Positions 1 through 10,218 of a DNA stretch of 64,000 bases are shown one piece after another. Location of the stretch: assembly GCF_001640025.1 (NCBI RefSeq), contig NC_031671.1, positions 2,666,001-2,730,000 on the forward strand, read 5' to 3'. This stretch comes from Sugiyamaella lignohabitans. Lineage: Eukaryota > Ascomycota > Dipodascomycetes > Dipodascales > Trichomonascaceae. Below the pieces are notes generated by a model. That model did no database searches and was not told the DNA's origin. It saw nothing but the letters and a program-made list of their open reading frames with translations. Made by a program: the position numbers and the translations under genes. Numbering within the stretch: the stretch's first letter is position 1; every line of letters starts with the position of its first letter.

Positions 1-2
1 GC

Positions 3-131
3 TACGCCAAAGAGTACCACGTCGAAAGATACCTCCGCGAAGTCTTCATCCCGCGAATCGCCCCCGTCTCCCGCGAAATGATCTTCAACTACATCGGCGA
101 GCGAGTCCTCGGCCTGCCTAAAAGTAAATAA
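3..131 (+). CDS. acyl-CoA dehydrogenase family protein, C-terminal end (partial)
   Basis: The window opens inside a gene; the third frame is open to a TAA at 129-131 and gives 42 residues. The peptide contains YHVERYLREVFIPRIAPVSR and ends VLGLPKSK. A VERYLRE..IPRIAPVSREMI pattern is typical of the C-terminal helical domain of fungal acyl-CoA dehydrogenase-like flavoproteins, where this helix bundle contacts FAD and substrate. The start and the rest of the protein lie left of the window, so substrate class and localisation cannot be judged. The assignment rests on recalled family resemblance of a short fragment. A palindromic element begins 107 bp after the stop. Confidence 0.6.
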   Translation, partial: YAKEYHVERYLREVFIPRIAPVSREMIFNYIGERVLGLPKSK

Positions 132-238
132 ATCCCTGCATGTGCAGGGTCCCGTCCCTGCGTACACTATCTTTCTAATACACAAATTCCCTCTCACGGA
201 TACCGGACTCGGTCCTACGGGTTGCAGAGGGTGCACGC

Positions 239-377
239 TGCCTCCGGCGGCTGGGGCTCCGCCCCAGACCCCGCGGCTCCTCTCGCTACGCTCGAGTCGG
301 TCCGTCTACGGTCCCAGCAGTCTCCTGCGAAGCAGGAGCAACCAGGGTCTGGGGCGGAGCCCCAGCAGCCGGAGGCA
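239..377 (-). repeat. dispersed GC palindrome, full copy, minus orientation
   Basis: Complete two-armed copy between the acyl-CoA dehydrogenase stop and the uL22m start. Left arm begins TGCCTCCGGCGGC, then a CTCGCTACGCTCGAG hairpin, a core reading ACGGTCCCAGCAG, a CTCCTGCGAAGCAGGAG hairpin and the right arm, whose end reads CAGCCGGAGGCA (one mismatch to the usual GCCGCC). An open frame runs through the element in phase with uL22m, so automatic tools may wrongly extend that protein upstream. Confidence 0.95.
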
Positions 378-422
378 CGGGGCCCCAAGTGTCAACACTG
401 CGGCTTGTGCGGCGTATGTGTG

Positions 423-432
423 TAGGGTAGGG
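423..432 (+). promoter_or_regulatory. TAGGGTAGGG motif upstream of uL22m
   Basis: A TAGGGTAGGG run lies about 100 bp before the uL22m start codon. It resembles the reverse complement of the fission yeast HomolE box (ACCCTACCCT) and Tbf1-type CCCTA sites known from ribosomal protein promoters. Function is inferred from the motif alone. Confidence 0.35.
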
Positions 433-531
433 AGAGTGAAATTTCAAAATTTGAAGTGTCTGCATGAGTTGAAGTTGACGGGAGAGCAGTGGTTCGACAT
501 CCAGTTAAGTGTGTCGTGGGCTTGTATTGAC

Positions 532-1500
532 ATGTCTTGGTTGGTTAGAGGCGGCCGGGTGCCGGTGAATGGGATTCTGCGGAATTCGACGGCGTTGAGC
601 AGAGGTGTTCAGAGTGGTTGTGGGCCATTAGCATTTAATTTTACAAGAGGGTTTACAGCCGACAGCGGTCTGCGACAGAAAGAGCAGCAGGGTGGAAGCT
701 TGTTTGGCGAGGTGTCTGAATATAAAGAGTCGGCCGACTCGAGGCTGGCACAGTTATCACATCGGACTCAAGTCGAGGAGAAGCCCGCCGAGGGCGAAGA
801 GGTTCCTGCATACAAGAAACCTCTGGACAAACTCACTAACCGTGATTTGTTGACTGATCCCGAGGTCCAGGAGTTTGTCAACCCCCCAGCACAAACTGCC
901 GCAGAGAAACTGCTGTCGCCACTGAAACGCGAACTTTATACCAAGGCTTTAGAGCTCAATGGTGGTAAATACGTGCCCAACCAGATCATCAAACTGGATA
1001 ACGGCAAATCGTATCAACTCAATCTCACAAAAGAAGAACTACAGGTATTAACACCATCGGTATATCTTCACTCATATCGAATCAAATCATCCCTTAAGAA
1101 GACTTATGTGTTTCTGCGAATGTTACGAGGAATGGATCTCAACAAAGCCATTACTCAATGTCATTTCAGTCCAAAGCATGTGGCCCGAGACGTTGGTGAA
1201 ATGCTGACTAGAGGTTTACAACAGGCCAAGGATCTGAAATTGGATCCTAATGAACTTTATGTCGAGCAAATTTGGGTGGGAAAAGATGGTACTAATATCA
1301 AGCGTCTTGAGTTCAAGGGCAGGGGCCGTGTAGGAACCATCACTCATAAATGGGTCCATGTCAAGGCCATCTTACGTCATGTGTCTTATCGCGAGGAAAA
1401 GACCGCTGCCAAGGTCGCTAAGGTCGATAACAAACAGGTCTGGCAACAGCTCAAGTCCAGACCCGTTCACTACGTCCTCGACAACACTTACAAGTGGTAA
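532..1500 (+). CDS. MRPL22: mitochondrial large-subunit ribosomal protein uL22m (MRPL22-like)
   Basis: 322 residues from the ATG at 532. The N-terminus (MSWLVRGGRVPVNGILRNST) is basic and hydroxylated, as expected of a mitochondrial presequence. The uL22 fold runs from about residue 180 (HSYRIKSSLKKTYVFLRMLRG) to the end, with the conserved loop FKGRGRVGTITHKWVHV near residues 260-280. uL22m lines the exit tunnel of the mitochondrial ribosome. The frame stays open upstream to position 142, but that part is translation of a palindromic repeat and should be excluded; the ATG at 532 is the first one followed by plausible presequence. The gene is convergent with the complex I 9.5 kDa subunit gene, and a half palindrome lies between them. 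Confidence 0.88.
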   Translation: MSWLVRGGRVPVNGILRNSTALSRGVQSGCGPLAFNFTRGFTADSGLRQKEQQGGSLFGEVSEYKESADSRLAQLSHRTQVEEKPAEGEEVPAYKKPLDKLTNRDLLTDPEVQEFVNPPAQTAAEKLLSPLKRELYTKALELNGGKYVPNQIIKLDNGKSYQLNLTKEELQVLTPSVYLHSYRIKSSLKKTYVFLRMLRGMDLNKAITQCHFSPKHVARDVGEMLTRGLQQAKDLKLDPNELYVEQIWVGKDGTNIKRLEFKGRGRVGTITHKWVHVKAILRHVSYREEKTAAKVAKVDNKQVWQQLKSRPVHYVLDNTYKW

Positions 1501-1578
1501 CGCCTGGGCTATGGTGCATAGTAGCATTAATATCTGTAAATAGAAGACATCCATGAAGCATACTGTCTGGGACGGGTC

Positions 1579-1639
1579 TGCCTCCGGCGGCTGGGGCTCT
1601 GCCCCAGACCCCGTGGCTCCTCTCGCTACGCTCGAGTCG
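1579..1639 (-). repeat. dispersed GC palindrome, left half only
   Basis: Left arm plus the CTCGCTACGCTCGAGTCG hairpin; core and right arm are missing. It starts 78 bp after the uL22m stop in a convergent gap. The loop of the GGGGC/GCCCC hairpin is TCT here. Confidence 0.93.
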
Positions 1640-1807
1640 TAGCGTGGGGAATGGCCAGTGCTACTGGTAGAGTTGGGTCTGTGAGGGGAGGGTAGAGAGG
1701 TGTTGGAGGCTGGGCCACTGACACCAAGGTATGGTTTCCTGTTTGTTATAGCGGTCATTAAATTTTATTGTATCGGTCGTTTATGTGCTATGATGTGATG
1801 TGGTCGG

Positions 1808-2136
1808 TTACTCGTCGTCGTAGCCAGTGAGGTTACGGTCTCTGGGTCTATTGGGGATGGGGTAGCTCGTGGGCACATGAGGGGCATTGTCAAACAGATA
1901 TTTTCTTCTGAGAGGGGTGGCAAATAATGCCAAAGCTGGTCCTACGATGCCAAGCCCGAGCGATACCACGATAGCTGGCCGAGTATGCATAGCATATCGA
2001 ATGTACTGGAGTGTCTGTTAGTATCCTTCTCAACTATAGACCCTCGTTTCTTGCCTCAGCTGTCGCTCTGGTTACTATATTTTCAACTTACTCTGAAAGG
2101 TTGACTGAAAAACTGGGGGATTGTACCGTTAACCAT
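1808..2136 (-). CDS. NADH:ubiquinone oxidoreductase 9.5 kDa subunit (fungal NI9M / NDUFA3-like), two exons
   Basis: Exon 1 is 2136-2092 (15 codons, MVNGTIPQFFSQPFR) and exon 2 is 2005-1808; joined they encode 80 residues. The intron (2006-2091, 86 nt) has a GTAAGT donor, a TACTAAC branch site at 2023-2017 and a CAG acceptor. The protein has the family layout: PQFF-QP-RY, then HTRPAIVVSLGLGIVGPALAL as one membrane helix, and a C-terminus ending YPIPNRPRDRNLTGYDDE, close to the fungal PIP-GPR...GYDD ending. This is an accessory membrane-arm subunit of mitochondrial complex I, so the organism should have proton-pumping complex I, which Saccharomyces lacks. The start was chosen because only the spliced form supplies the conserved N-terminal motif. 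Confidence 0.85.
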
Positions 2137-3393
2137 TTTGTTTTTGTCTGTTAATGAGCCACAGTGCTGATTCTATTGCCTGGATTCACTATGTGCGTAA
2201 AAGTCGTGAACTAAATTGGATAATAGTGATTGGGCAAAAATGTGTGCATGAGCCGCTACACTGCGGCTTGTGGGGCGCCATTTCTCTAGTATCTTGCTTC
2301 TGCCATTACGCTCCCAAAAATTACTGTAACCTTGTTTCTTTCTTTTTTTTATGGTTCTCTAGTTTGTGGTATCTTTAGAGGTCGAATATTTTAACTCTGA
2401 GTACTAGTTTAGTAGTACAGATTATTTACTCAATATTTCCTCAGAAGTCTTGCAGGACAGTATGTACACAGTATTGAACTCATATAAGTTTATCGTTTCT
2501 ATAAAACATCGGTATTATTCCACATAAACAACCTTACTAGCTGTTATCAAGATTAGTTGACTGTGTTTACCCCAAAAAATGAAAATATGATTGATATTGA
2601 TAATACTTAGTACTTAAACTCAGTAGAATCAGCTGCACATTTTGAAAAACTCTTGACTAATCTCTTATCTAATCAGTTAACTGGCGATCGATGCAGTATG
2701 GAATTGAGATGTTTCCGATTTCGAGAATACAGATGGTGGGAGTATAACAAATACAGTAGATAGCATCACTTTAAACCCCGACCTGAGGCATATACAGGTA
2801 ACCGATAAACCAAGCTATACAATAGCCACAGTTTAAACACGCATTTCCACAGCTTAGTTAGTATCAACATTGAATTCGAATATTAGCAGCTACTTGCCAT
2901 ACAAACCCATACATCTATCGAAAGTCGAGTATCTTGTCAGGTATAAAAGATACTGGGACGTTCGAGTCCGAGGCTGGAGATTTGTAGGGTTATAACTTGC
3001 CAGGCAGGTTCCTTGCAAGCGATCAATTGGGATCCATACTTGAAGAAGGGGACCAGACGTGTGCCGAAGATAAGAGGGTCATAGATCTATAAGAAGACGA
3101 ACACACCCAACACCTCAAGAATTCTACAGAACGCAGACAGTTTAAGTCGATTTATAATTTGACGACTTATATCTAGCCAATAGCACCAGACGAGCTGCTG
3201 CTTACAAGTTTGTTGATAACACCAAACAGAATACGGTATTACGGTGAACAGAGTCAAGAAAGCCCTCAAACGGGCATACCTTCGCCATAACCTTCACCAT
3301 CATCATCATCACCATCACTTAGAGACGCCGAGTTCCAGAGAGTACCCTCAATTCATACCAGACCCGATTTCTCCGCAATCATCCATTTATGAA
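2137..3393. other. intergenic, no gene seen
   Basis: About 1.26 kb, AT-rich, between the divergent starts of the complex I subunit gene and YMR1. No ORF with family resemblance, no tRNA-like B box with a pairing T stem and no palindromic element. A short CAT/CAC run at about 3297-3318 lies in the presumed YMR1 leader. Confidence 0.6.
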
Positions 3394-6110
3394 ATGGACA
3401 GTATAAAAGTGGCACAGGTCCCTGATGTGACACTGACACGACTGGGAGTCTCAAATAAAGGAACGCTTCATTTAACCACCCACCATATAATATTCCGTCA
3501 GAATGAAGATGGCAGGGAGACTTGGATATGTTATCCAATTATATTTGAAGTGCTGCGACAACCGTTCCACCCACTTATGGGGTATTCACGAATCCGATTG
3601 TCATGCCGAGATTACTCATTTATAACACTAAGCTTTGCAGATGATTCGACCTCTCACGATGTCTATGACAGTCTTGTGAATCTAACGTCTGCTCCAACTA
3701 GCATCGACAAGGTGTATGCATACTTATATAAGCCAGGTTCACTAGAAAAGACTCTGAACGGATGGAAGCTATACAACCCACAGAAGGAATTCGAAAGAAT
3801 GGGTGCGATAAATACAACAGATGGACCCGCAAGATGGCGAATAACTCACATTAACCAACAATATATGGTATCGAAATCATATCCATCGGTCCTAGTTGTA
3901 CCAGAGTCGATCTCGGACACAGTTCTCAATTACGCTGCTAAATACAGGTCAAAGTGTAGATTGCCGGTACTGAGTTACTATCACAAGTTCAATAAGGTAA
4001 GAAAGAAAATTTACTGGGTTGAAAACCAATCTAGAAAGTGCCCACCTGAGGTTATCTGCATCCCTATACTCAGCAGTGGAGGGGGGATCGAAGCTCGCTA
4101 TGAGAATGTTTTCGGAAACTCCTGCGAAGCAGGAGCCACGGGGTCTGGGGCGGAGCCCCAGCCGCCGGAGGCCAAGTCGTCAATAGAAGATCAAATCTAA
4201 CCCGTACAAAGTGCACGATTACACGATGTTCTCAACCGCTAGTAGGACTCAAGAAAAACAGATCCGTACAGGATGAAAAACTGATTGTGTCGATATTCAC
4301 GACAACAACAGCGCCAGAGGGAGTTGTATCGAATAAGCAGGAGAATATTATTGTGGATGCGAGACCGACTGCAAACGCTGTAGCCCAGCTGGCGCTAGGA
4401 GGAGGAAGCGAGTCGATGGACAACTATAAACCAGCCAAGAAATACTACCTTGGCATTGATAATATTCATGTTATGAGAGACTCGATGAACAAGGTGGTAG
4501 AAGCATTGAAAGACGGCGATCTTTCGGCAAGGTCACCAAACCAAGAGCTATTAGCCAAGTCGAACTGGCTCAAACACGTGTCTACAGTTCAAAAAGGAGC
4601 AGTATTGATTGCGCAACAAGTTCACTACAAGTTTTCGCATGTTGTAGTTCATTGTTCAGATGGTTGGGACAGAACTCCACAACTGACAGCTCTGGCTCAG
4701 ATTATGTTGGATCCATATTTTAGAACCATTGATGGGTTCATTGTATTGGTGGAAAAAGAGTGGTTATCATTTGGACATAGATTTGCCGAACGAAGTCATG
4801 TTCCAGCTAACTGTAAAGTCAAGGAGTTTACACTGTCGCAGCAGCAAGAAGCACTGGGATATAGTGGAAACAATGATCTGACGTCTGAATTTATCAATGG
4901 GTTTACCAACAGCAACAGTACGAATACAGGATCTGCAACACCTGTTGCCAGTGCTAGATCCAACTTTTTGAATAATGTGACTAATTTGTTACCAGATGGT
5001 GGTACTAGCAAAGCAAGCAAGTATAGTGGACCTATTTTTCATCAGTTCCTCGACTGTGTATATCAAATCATGCGCCAGTTTCCTGAAAAATTCGAGTATA
5101 ATGAGAGGTTCTTGAGAAGGTTACTGTATCATGTTTACTCATGTCAATACGGAACATTTTTGTTCAACAGTGAATCAGAAAGAGTCAAGGCAGGTGCAGA
5201 GAAGAAAACAAGATCGGTATGGGACTATTTTCTGGCTCGGAGAAAACAGTTTACAAATGTAAAATATGTCAAGAGCGATAATAATAACTTGGACAACAGC
5301 AACAACACAGAGAGTAATGTAGTGTTTCCAGACCCCAAGGATGTCAAATGGTGGGCAGAGGCATTAGGAAGATCCGACCAAGAAATGAATGCTAATATTC
5401 CTGTCCTGTCTGATGTATCTCGCCAAAGCACACCGGTTGAACCAGAACATTCGCAAGACTTTTTAAACGCATTCCAATCGATGAATTTCCACAATAAGTA
5501 CTTGAAAGATACCACTGAAAGGCTCAGAGCAAGCTCGGGTCACACGTCTACACCGGATCTTCGCTTGGAACGTGAAAATGCTTCACCCGATGGGATGCGA
5601 GGTAAGCGTGATACATCAGTACAGCCGTCACCAACAGGTAATTCGTCATTCCCTTCTGAAGGATTTGGAAAGATAACGAGACCAACGGCTGATGTTGAGC
5701 TGGCAGGTGGTTTAGAGAAGGGGAAAACGAAAGACGACGCAGACTCAAACGCATTGAACAAAGAATCACAAGAAGCACCTCAAGAAGAGACCCTTAAGCT
5801 GGATTCAAAAAAGTCGCCTATTGCTTCTCCGGAAAACTCTTCTAGTTTTACAGAGCCCTTAGGAAGCACGTTAGTAGATTACTCTAGCGATGACAGAGAG
5901 AGTACACATCGTCATCCGAGACCTGCTCGCAAATTTGATAGTATGTCATTGGACCCTGGTCCATATAACGAGGACTCTGGCAATTACAACAACCGGCCTC
6001 TAGCAAATGGTTCTGCGGTTCTGGCTGATGGGGCAGCTACTCTGGCCGCTGTAGCAGAGGATATTTTTGGTCGATTGACAAGAACAGACCAACCCAGGGC
6101 TAGCAATTGA
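3394..6110 (+). CDS. YMR1: myotubularin-family phosphoinositide 3-phosphatase, two exons
   Basis: Exon 1 is 3394-3996 and exon 2 is 4212-6110; together 833 residues. The start MDSIKVAQVPDV followed by GTLHLTTHHIIF matches the PH-GRAM start of yeast Ymr1. The frame is open further upstream but has no ATG there. The intron (3997-4211) has GTAAGA, a TCTAAC branch site and an unusual AAG acceptor; splicing restores the conserved run CTITRCSQPLVG. The catalytic CX5R loop is CSDGWDR, with Cys at residue 349. Such enzymes hydrolyse PI3P and PI(3,5)P2 on endosomal membranes. The C-terminal 300 residues are hydrophilic and low in complexity. The intron carries half of a dispersed palindrome; retention of the intron would add a short tail ending at 4200. 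Confidence 0.93.
4119..4172 (-). repeat. dispersed GC palindrome, right half, inside the YMR1 intron
   Basis: CTCCTGCGAAGCAGGAG hairpin plus a right arm ending CCGCCGGAGGC. It lies wholly within the 215-nt YMR1 intron, about 28 nt before the branch site, so it is transcribed but removed by splicing. Confidence 0.93.
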
Positions 6111-6442
6111 GGCGAAGAGGTCATATTATACACCTTGAGTGGTTTTTTATTTTGCATTTTTTTTTCATTGCTCGCATTTAGCGCGCACATCAGTACCTAT
6201 GTATACAAAGAAATAACTTCTATATAATTATAAATCGTCAGCCAATCCCAGTGAGTATAAGCTCGAGAGAGTGTGTATAAGGGGTTGGAGCCTAGAGTGA
6301 AAGACAGTCCGAGAAGGGCAAATGTTCAGGAAGTGGTAAGAGGATGAATAGAATTAGCGTTGTAATTTATTAGGAAGTAATAGGGAGTAATAGGGAGTAA
6401 TCGAGGGGAGGAGAGACCATTGCGAGGTGCGGTATTGTCGGC
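6111..6442. other. convergent gap between YMR1 and SHR3
   Basis: About 330 bp with no gene and, unlike most convergent gaps here, no palindromic element. A tenfold-periodic AGTAATAGGG tandem of about 2.6 units sits at 6376-6401, close to the SHR3 3' end. Confidence 0.6.
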
Positions 6443-7036
6443 TTATTTAGTCTTCTTAGACTCCTTGATAGGTTTTTCGGTCTTTTCAGGTTCGGCATCT
6501 TTTTCTTCACTGACGATTTCTTCAGCATCAGCCTTTGCTCGGATAGTAGCATCTTCTAATTCGGCCCAGTATTGACCAAATTGAAGACCGACAACTCCCA
6601 ACAGCACCAAAACAATAAACACTTGAGTGGCAGCAATGACATTGATGCCAGTATGCTCGTCAACATCACCCCATTCTCCAGCAACAGCAGAGAACACACC
6701 TCGTTGCAAGTTGCTAATGTAAAAAGCCACAGCAATTACATATAAAAATAGACTTCCACCATCAAACAATGTATTAGATTCGGATGGTTTGTATAGTTTG
6801 ATGAACAGACCTAAAAAGCCCAGTCCGATAATAAAGTGATGGACATGGTGGAGAAAAGTTGGCATATTAGCCCATGTCTGGTAATGCGATAGAGACAGAG
6901 CAAATGATTCGTTTGTAGGATGCGAAGTCCAAAGAGTATAGTAATCATAAGCCCAATTGGAGTAAATAGCTCCGAGGGAGAACGAAGTGGCACAAAGAAT
7001 AAGGCCCGTTGAAAACGAGGTTGCTGAAGTAGGCAT
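6443..7036 (-). CDS. SHR3: ER membrane chaperone for amino acid permeases (Shr3-like)
   Basis: 197 residues with four hydrophobic segments: residues about 8-25, 60-80, 92-110 and 132-150. A charged, Glu/Lys-rich cytosolic tail ends KESKKTK. Internal motifs such as HVHHFIIGLGFLGLFIKLYKPSE and the GV-SAVAGEW loop fit the Shr3 family. Shr3 helps polytopic amino acid permeases fold and leave the endoplasmic reticulum. The lysine-rich terminus (KKTK) looks like an ER-retrieval KKXX-type signal. The ATG at 7036 is preceded by an A-rich leader. It is convergent with YMR1. Confidence 0.88.
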   Translation of the reverse strand: MPTSATSFSTGLILCATSFSLGAIYSNWAYDYYTLWTSHPTNESFALSLSHYQTWANMPTFLHHVHHFIIGLGFLGLFIKLYKPSESNTLFDGGSLFLYVIAVAFYISNLQRGVFSAVAGEWGDVDEHTGINVIAATQVFIVLVLLGVVGLQFGQYWAELEDATIRAKADAEEIVSEEKDAEPEKTEKPIKESKKTK

Positions 7037-8064
7037 TTTTTTTAATCAAAAAGCTTGTGTTAAATTTAATAAACCAAAATAGATCCTCTGGTCATTCAAT
7101 TGTAATTTTACAATGGATTTTACAATGGATTGTAGAAAAGTGTCTGTACTGCTCAGTGCAAAAAGGCTCTGCTGTGTTTCTGACGCCCTAAACTCAGTTT
7201 GCAGAGTTCGCAGACTTATCGGTTATCTGTGATGCGGCGACAGTAGTTTAAAGCGGCGTCTGATAAGGCTTTTTCTCTCTATGGAGTCTGACAGCCAAAT
7301 TAAAGGATGCCCATTACATTAGAACTAATCACGTGCCGAGCCATACGAAAACTCAGGGGGGAACTACCAAAACGGAAAATAGGCTTCATTAAAATATTTC
7401 GCTTCATTCAAATATTTCCCCAAAAAAACTAGTGACAGGTGGAAATAAAATTTGTGGCTAAGCCTCATTCAAATTGGCTATTCTGATTTCAGAGTGAAAA
7501 ATGTGCTCCGATAGTCGTTGCTGGCAGTCGAGGTATGGGGTATATATCCAAGGGCAAGGTGATGTGAAAGATTTACATATCGACGACTGATCGCCTGGAT
7601 CTATCTCCCATCCAACCTGCCCGAAACTGAATGTAAATTACTGTATCCTATTCGGGTCCATAATACAGCCACATAGCACACGCGTTGTAACGACAGTGTA
7701 AAGCTCGACAGAACAGGAAACTCTTTTGCGAAGCTTTGCACAAATAGCACCAATTCGCACCTGTTCTATAGGACTGGATAGAGTGAAAACGACCAGACTT
7801 AGATCACCAGATTAAACATTAAAAAAATACTCATTCGATTCAGACAGGGATCTGACCCCACGCCCAGCGACTCCTGAACCCCCCCTTTTTCCCCGTAATA
7901 ATAATGGGGGTCACACGTCGAGCTAATAATAATAACAACGCTAGAACATGGAGTTTATAGGTTCAGATGCAATAAATAATAATCTGCATGCAGGAAGCAA
8001 TAAAAGTCGTACTATACGCGTTAGTAGGTTAAAAGGTAAATTACAACCTTTAGGGGAACGCGTG

Positions 8065-8203
8065 TGCCTCCGGCGGCTGGGGCTCTGCCCCAGACCCAGT
8101 GGCTCCTCTCACTACGCTCGAGTCGAGCGTGGAGGGGGGTGTCAGAATGGCTCGCGAAGCGAGCACAGTGGGGTCTGGGGCAACGCCCCAGCCGCCGGAG
8201 GCA
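8065..8203 (-). repeat. dispersed GC palindrome, full copy with diverged core
   Basis: Both arms are intact. The inner hairpin on the right side reads GCTCGCGAAGCGAGC instead of CTCCTGCGAAGCAGGAG, with both sides changed together, and the core is replaced by a G-rich stretch. It lies in a divergent intergenic region. Confidence 0.92.
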
Positions 8204-9720
8204 GTCCGACCCGCTGCACGCTGATAACCTATAGTAATAAAGTAGCCAGAAGTATAAATCGAAGAGTGGGCAAGTGGCCGTTCGTGAGGACGAGTGGACA
8301 GTGCTCAATTGGGTGCATCCACGGCACAGCGAGCGGGTGTTATCAGAGAAGAGGCTTCGCCGTTGGCAGGTATGAGATGTTGTTTGCAAACAACTGCAGC
8401 AAGACCCACTGCGTTTTGACGCATGGTCCATATCTTGAGCTACGAGAGCGGGGAGAAGCAGATATGTAGGATTAGGAAACCCTCTGGACATCAGGCAAAT
8501 CACACGAGATTATTCCCGTGCCAAGTCAGACCATTTAACCCAGACTCGTTAGACAGTGCGTTTGTTTCAGATGCGGTTTCCAGATCCTCAGGACAAACCG
8601 CCGGCTAAAATTCTCGTAAATCTTCGGCCGGTTCTTTAATTAGACAAATTTGTTCAAGCTCGATCGATTTGCGGATCTCATTATCTCATTGGTATCTCCG
8701 GTTTTCCGGATTATCTTTCAACGCCCATAGTAATATAATAAACAACCATCGTGGTGCAAGCAATGTCACCTACCACCATTTCTCCTGGTGTGTTATTGTT
8801 TATCTTGTACCGATTTAGGCGATTATGTATCATGTATATATATCCACAGGCCCGCTTGAACCAGCAGCTCCTGCACGATCTACTAATACAGCCAGAGGGT
8901 GCAATAACCATATCCGTGCAACGCGTGCTCTCAACCACGGCGAGTGTTGTGGTGGTGATGCTGCTGCTCTGCTGCAAAATCTACCACGACGGGCACGCAA
9001 ACACATACAGACTATCCCAGCCCACAGACCCACAGTAACTTATCCAGAAATCGAGTGCCTAATAAAGTCCCCAGGGGAACGAGCAGTTCTTTTGCGATCC
9101 TCCATCCTGAAAAGACTCAACTCAATCAGTAAAGAATTTATAATGATCGTAGCAAAGTACCCAATTAGAAAAAAAATTAATAATGGCCTTATCTAAACTA
9201 TGCTGCAAACAAAAAAAGACCGAGCTCATTCCTTTGTCGGGCGCCTTGAGCTTATCACAGTCCAGTGAGACCGGCAAAAAAAAAACTAACTTTTTACATT
9301 TTAACTCCGAGCAGACAGATGAAATTTTCAGGGGCCTTTTTAGATTTGGTCCGAACGTTATGCAGCTGTTACGCCAAACTCGTTTGGGCCAGTATGTAGC
9401 CCAATAGGGAAACTGAGATTCCCTATAGGGAAAGGCAGAATTTCCACAATCGGATAAAGTGTTGGAAGTCGTCAGATTAGGAAATTCCTTACCAGATCAG
9501 CACGCCGATCCTGTATGTCAACATACTTTAGCGACCCTACTAACCACAATTTGTTTATTGATATTATCGAATCAACTACTTGGCTTTGCAGATGTCATAA
9601 AAACAAATCATAGATATGTGTATATTGTCTAACAAATATGGACCGTATTTTGAAGATCTTTTGCAACACATCAGGCTGTAGGGAGTACATTGGATGCTCT
9701 CCCCCGAGACATGTTTTGGT

Positions 9721-9727
9721 TATAAAA
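9721..9727 (+). promoter_or_regulatory. TATA box of the wall protein gene
   Basis: TATAAAA 126 bp before the ATG at 9853, followed by a pyrimidine-rich CTTTTCTCTTC tract and a CA-rich leader. This is the layout of a strongly transcribed yeast gene. Confidence 0.6.
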
Positions 9728-9852
9728 GGCCCTGCTTGTCCAGGATCAATTCCTTTTCTCTTCTTTTTTTTCTTCACACAATCTTAATTGTCTCACAGTC
9801 ACTCGTTTCACTTTAAGTCAAACTCTTTACACTCTTTTTACAAATTTTAACA

Positions 9853-10218
9853 ATGAAGTTCTCCACTGCTGCCGTCGCCGTTGCCGCCATTGCTGGTGCC
9901 TCTGCCCAAGGATTCAACACCACCGTTGTTGTCACTGCCACTTCTGAGGCTGTTGTCCAATCTACTGATGTTGTCACCATCACCTCTTGCACTGGTTCTA
10001 ACGTTGTCTCTTGTCACTACGTTACTTCCACCATTGCTCCTGCTGCTGCTCCTTCCAATGCTACTGCTCCCGTCGCCCCAGTTGCCAACTCTTCTGTTGC
10101 TTCTAATGTCTCTTCCCCTGTCGCCTCTGCTGTCGCTGAGGCCACCGGTGCTGCTACCATCCTCTCTGGCTCTGTCTTCGGTGCTATCGCCGTTGCCGGT
10201 GTTGCTCTTATGCTCTAA
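9853..10218 (+). CDS. small secreted, probably GPI-anchored cell wall protein
   Basis: 121 residues. A signal peptide (MKFSTAAVAVAAIAGASAQG) has a likely cleavage after ASA. A Ser/Thr/Val/Ala-rich middle contains the pair SCTGSNVVSC, followed by several N-glycosylation sequons (NTT, NAT, NSS, NVS). The end, ILSGSVFGAIAVAGVALML, is a hydrophobic tail with no charged residue after it, as in GPI-attachment signals. Codons are strongly biased (GCC/GCT, GTC/GTT, TCT), which suggests high expression. It is probably a structural mannoprotein of the wall; no specific family was recognised. A TATA box and CT-rich tract lie upstream. Confidence 0.75.
   Translation: MKFSTAAVAVAAIAGASAQGFNTTVVVTATSEAVVQSTDVVTITSCTGSNVVSCHYVTSTIAPAAAPSNATAPVAPVANSSVASNVSSPVASAVAEATGAATILSGSVFGAIAVAGVALML

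Larger units (their letters stand above)
7037..9852. other. long divergent intergenic region, one palindrome, no supported gene
   Basis: 2.8 kb between the start of SHR3 and the start of the secreted wall protein gene. It contains one full palindromic element (8065-8203). Frames of 60-170 codons occur near 7948-8600 and 8710-9400, but the first group reads through the element and the others lack family features. No tRNA was recognised. Confidence 0.5.

Noticed and set aside
2958..2975. ACGTTCGAGTCC, resembling a tRNA B box
   Set aside because: No pairing T stem and no A box at the expected distance.
3244..3393. N-terminal extension of YMR1 with a poly-His run
   Set aside because: No ATG in the extension; the start at 3394 matches the family N-terminus, so the CAT/CAC run is leader DNA.
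7948..8608. ORFs of 61-173 codons on both strands
   Set aside because: They read through the palindromic element at 8065-8203 and lack any conserved feature outside it.
8711..9407. Several overlapping frames of 67-123 codons
   Set aside because: Overlapping on both strands, no recognisable motif, no promoter or splice support.
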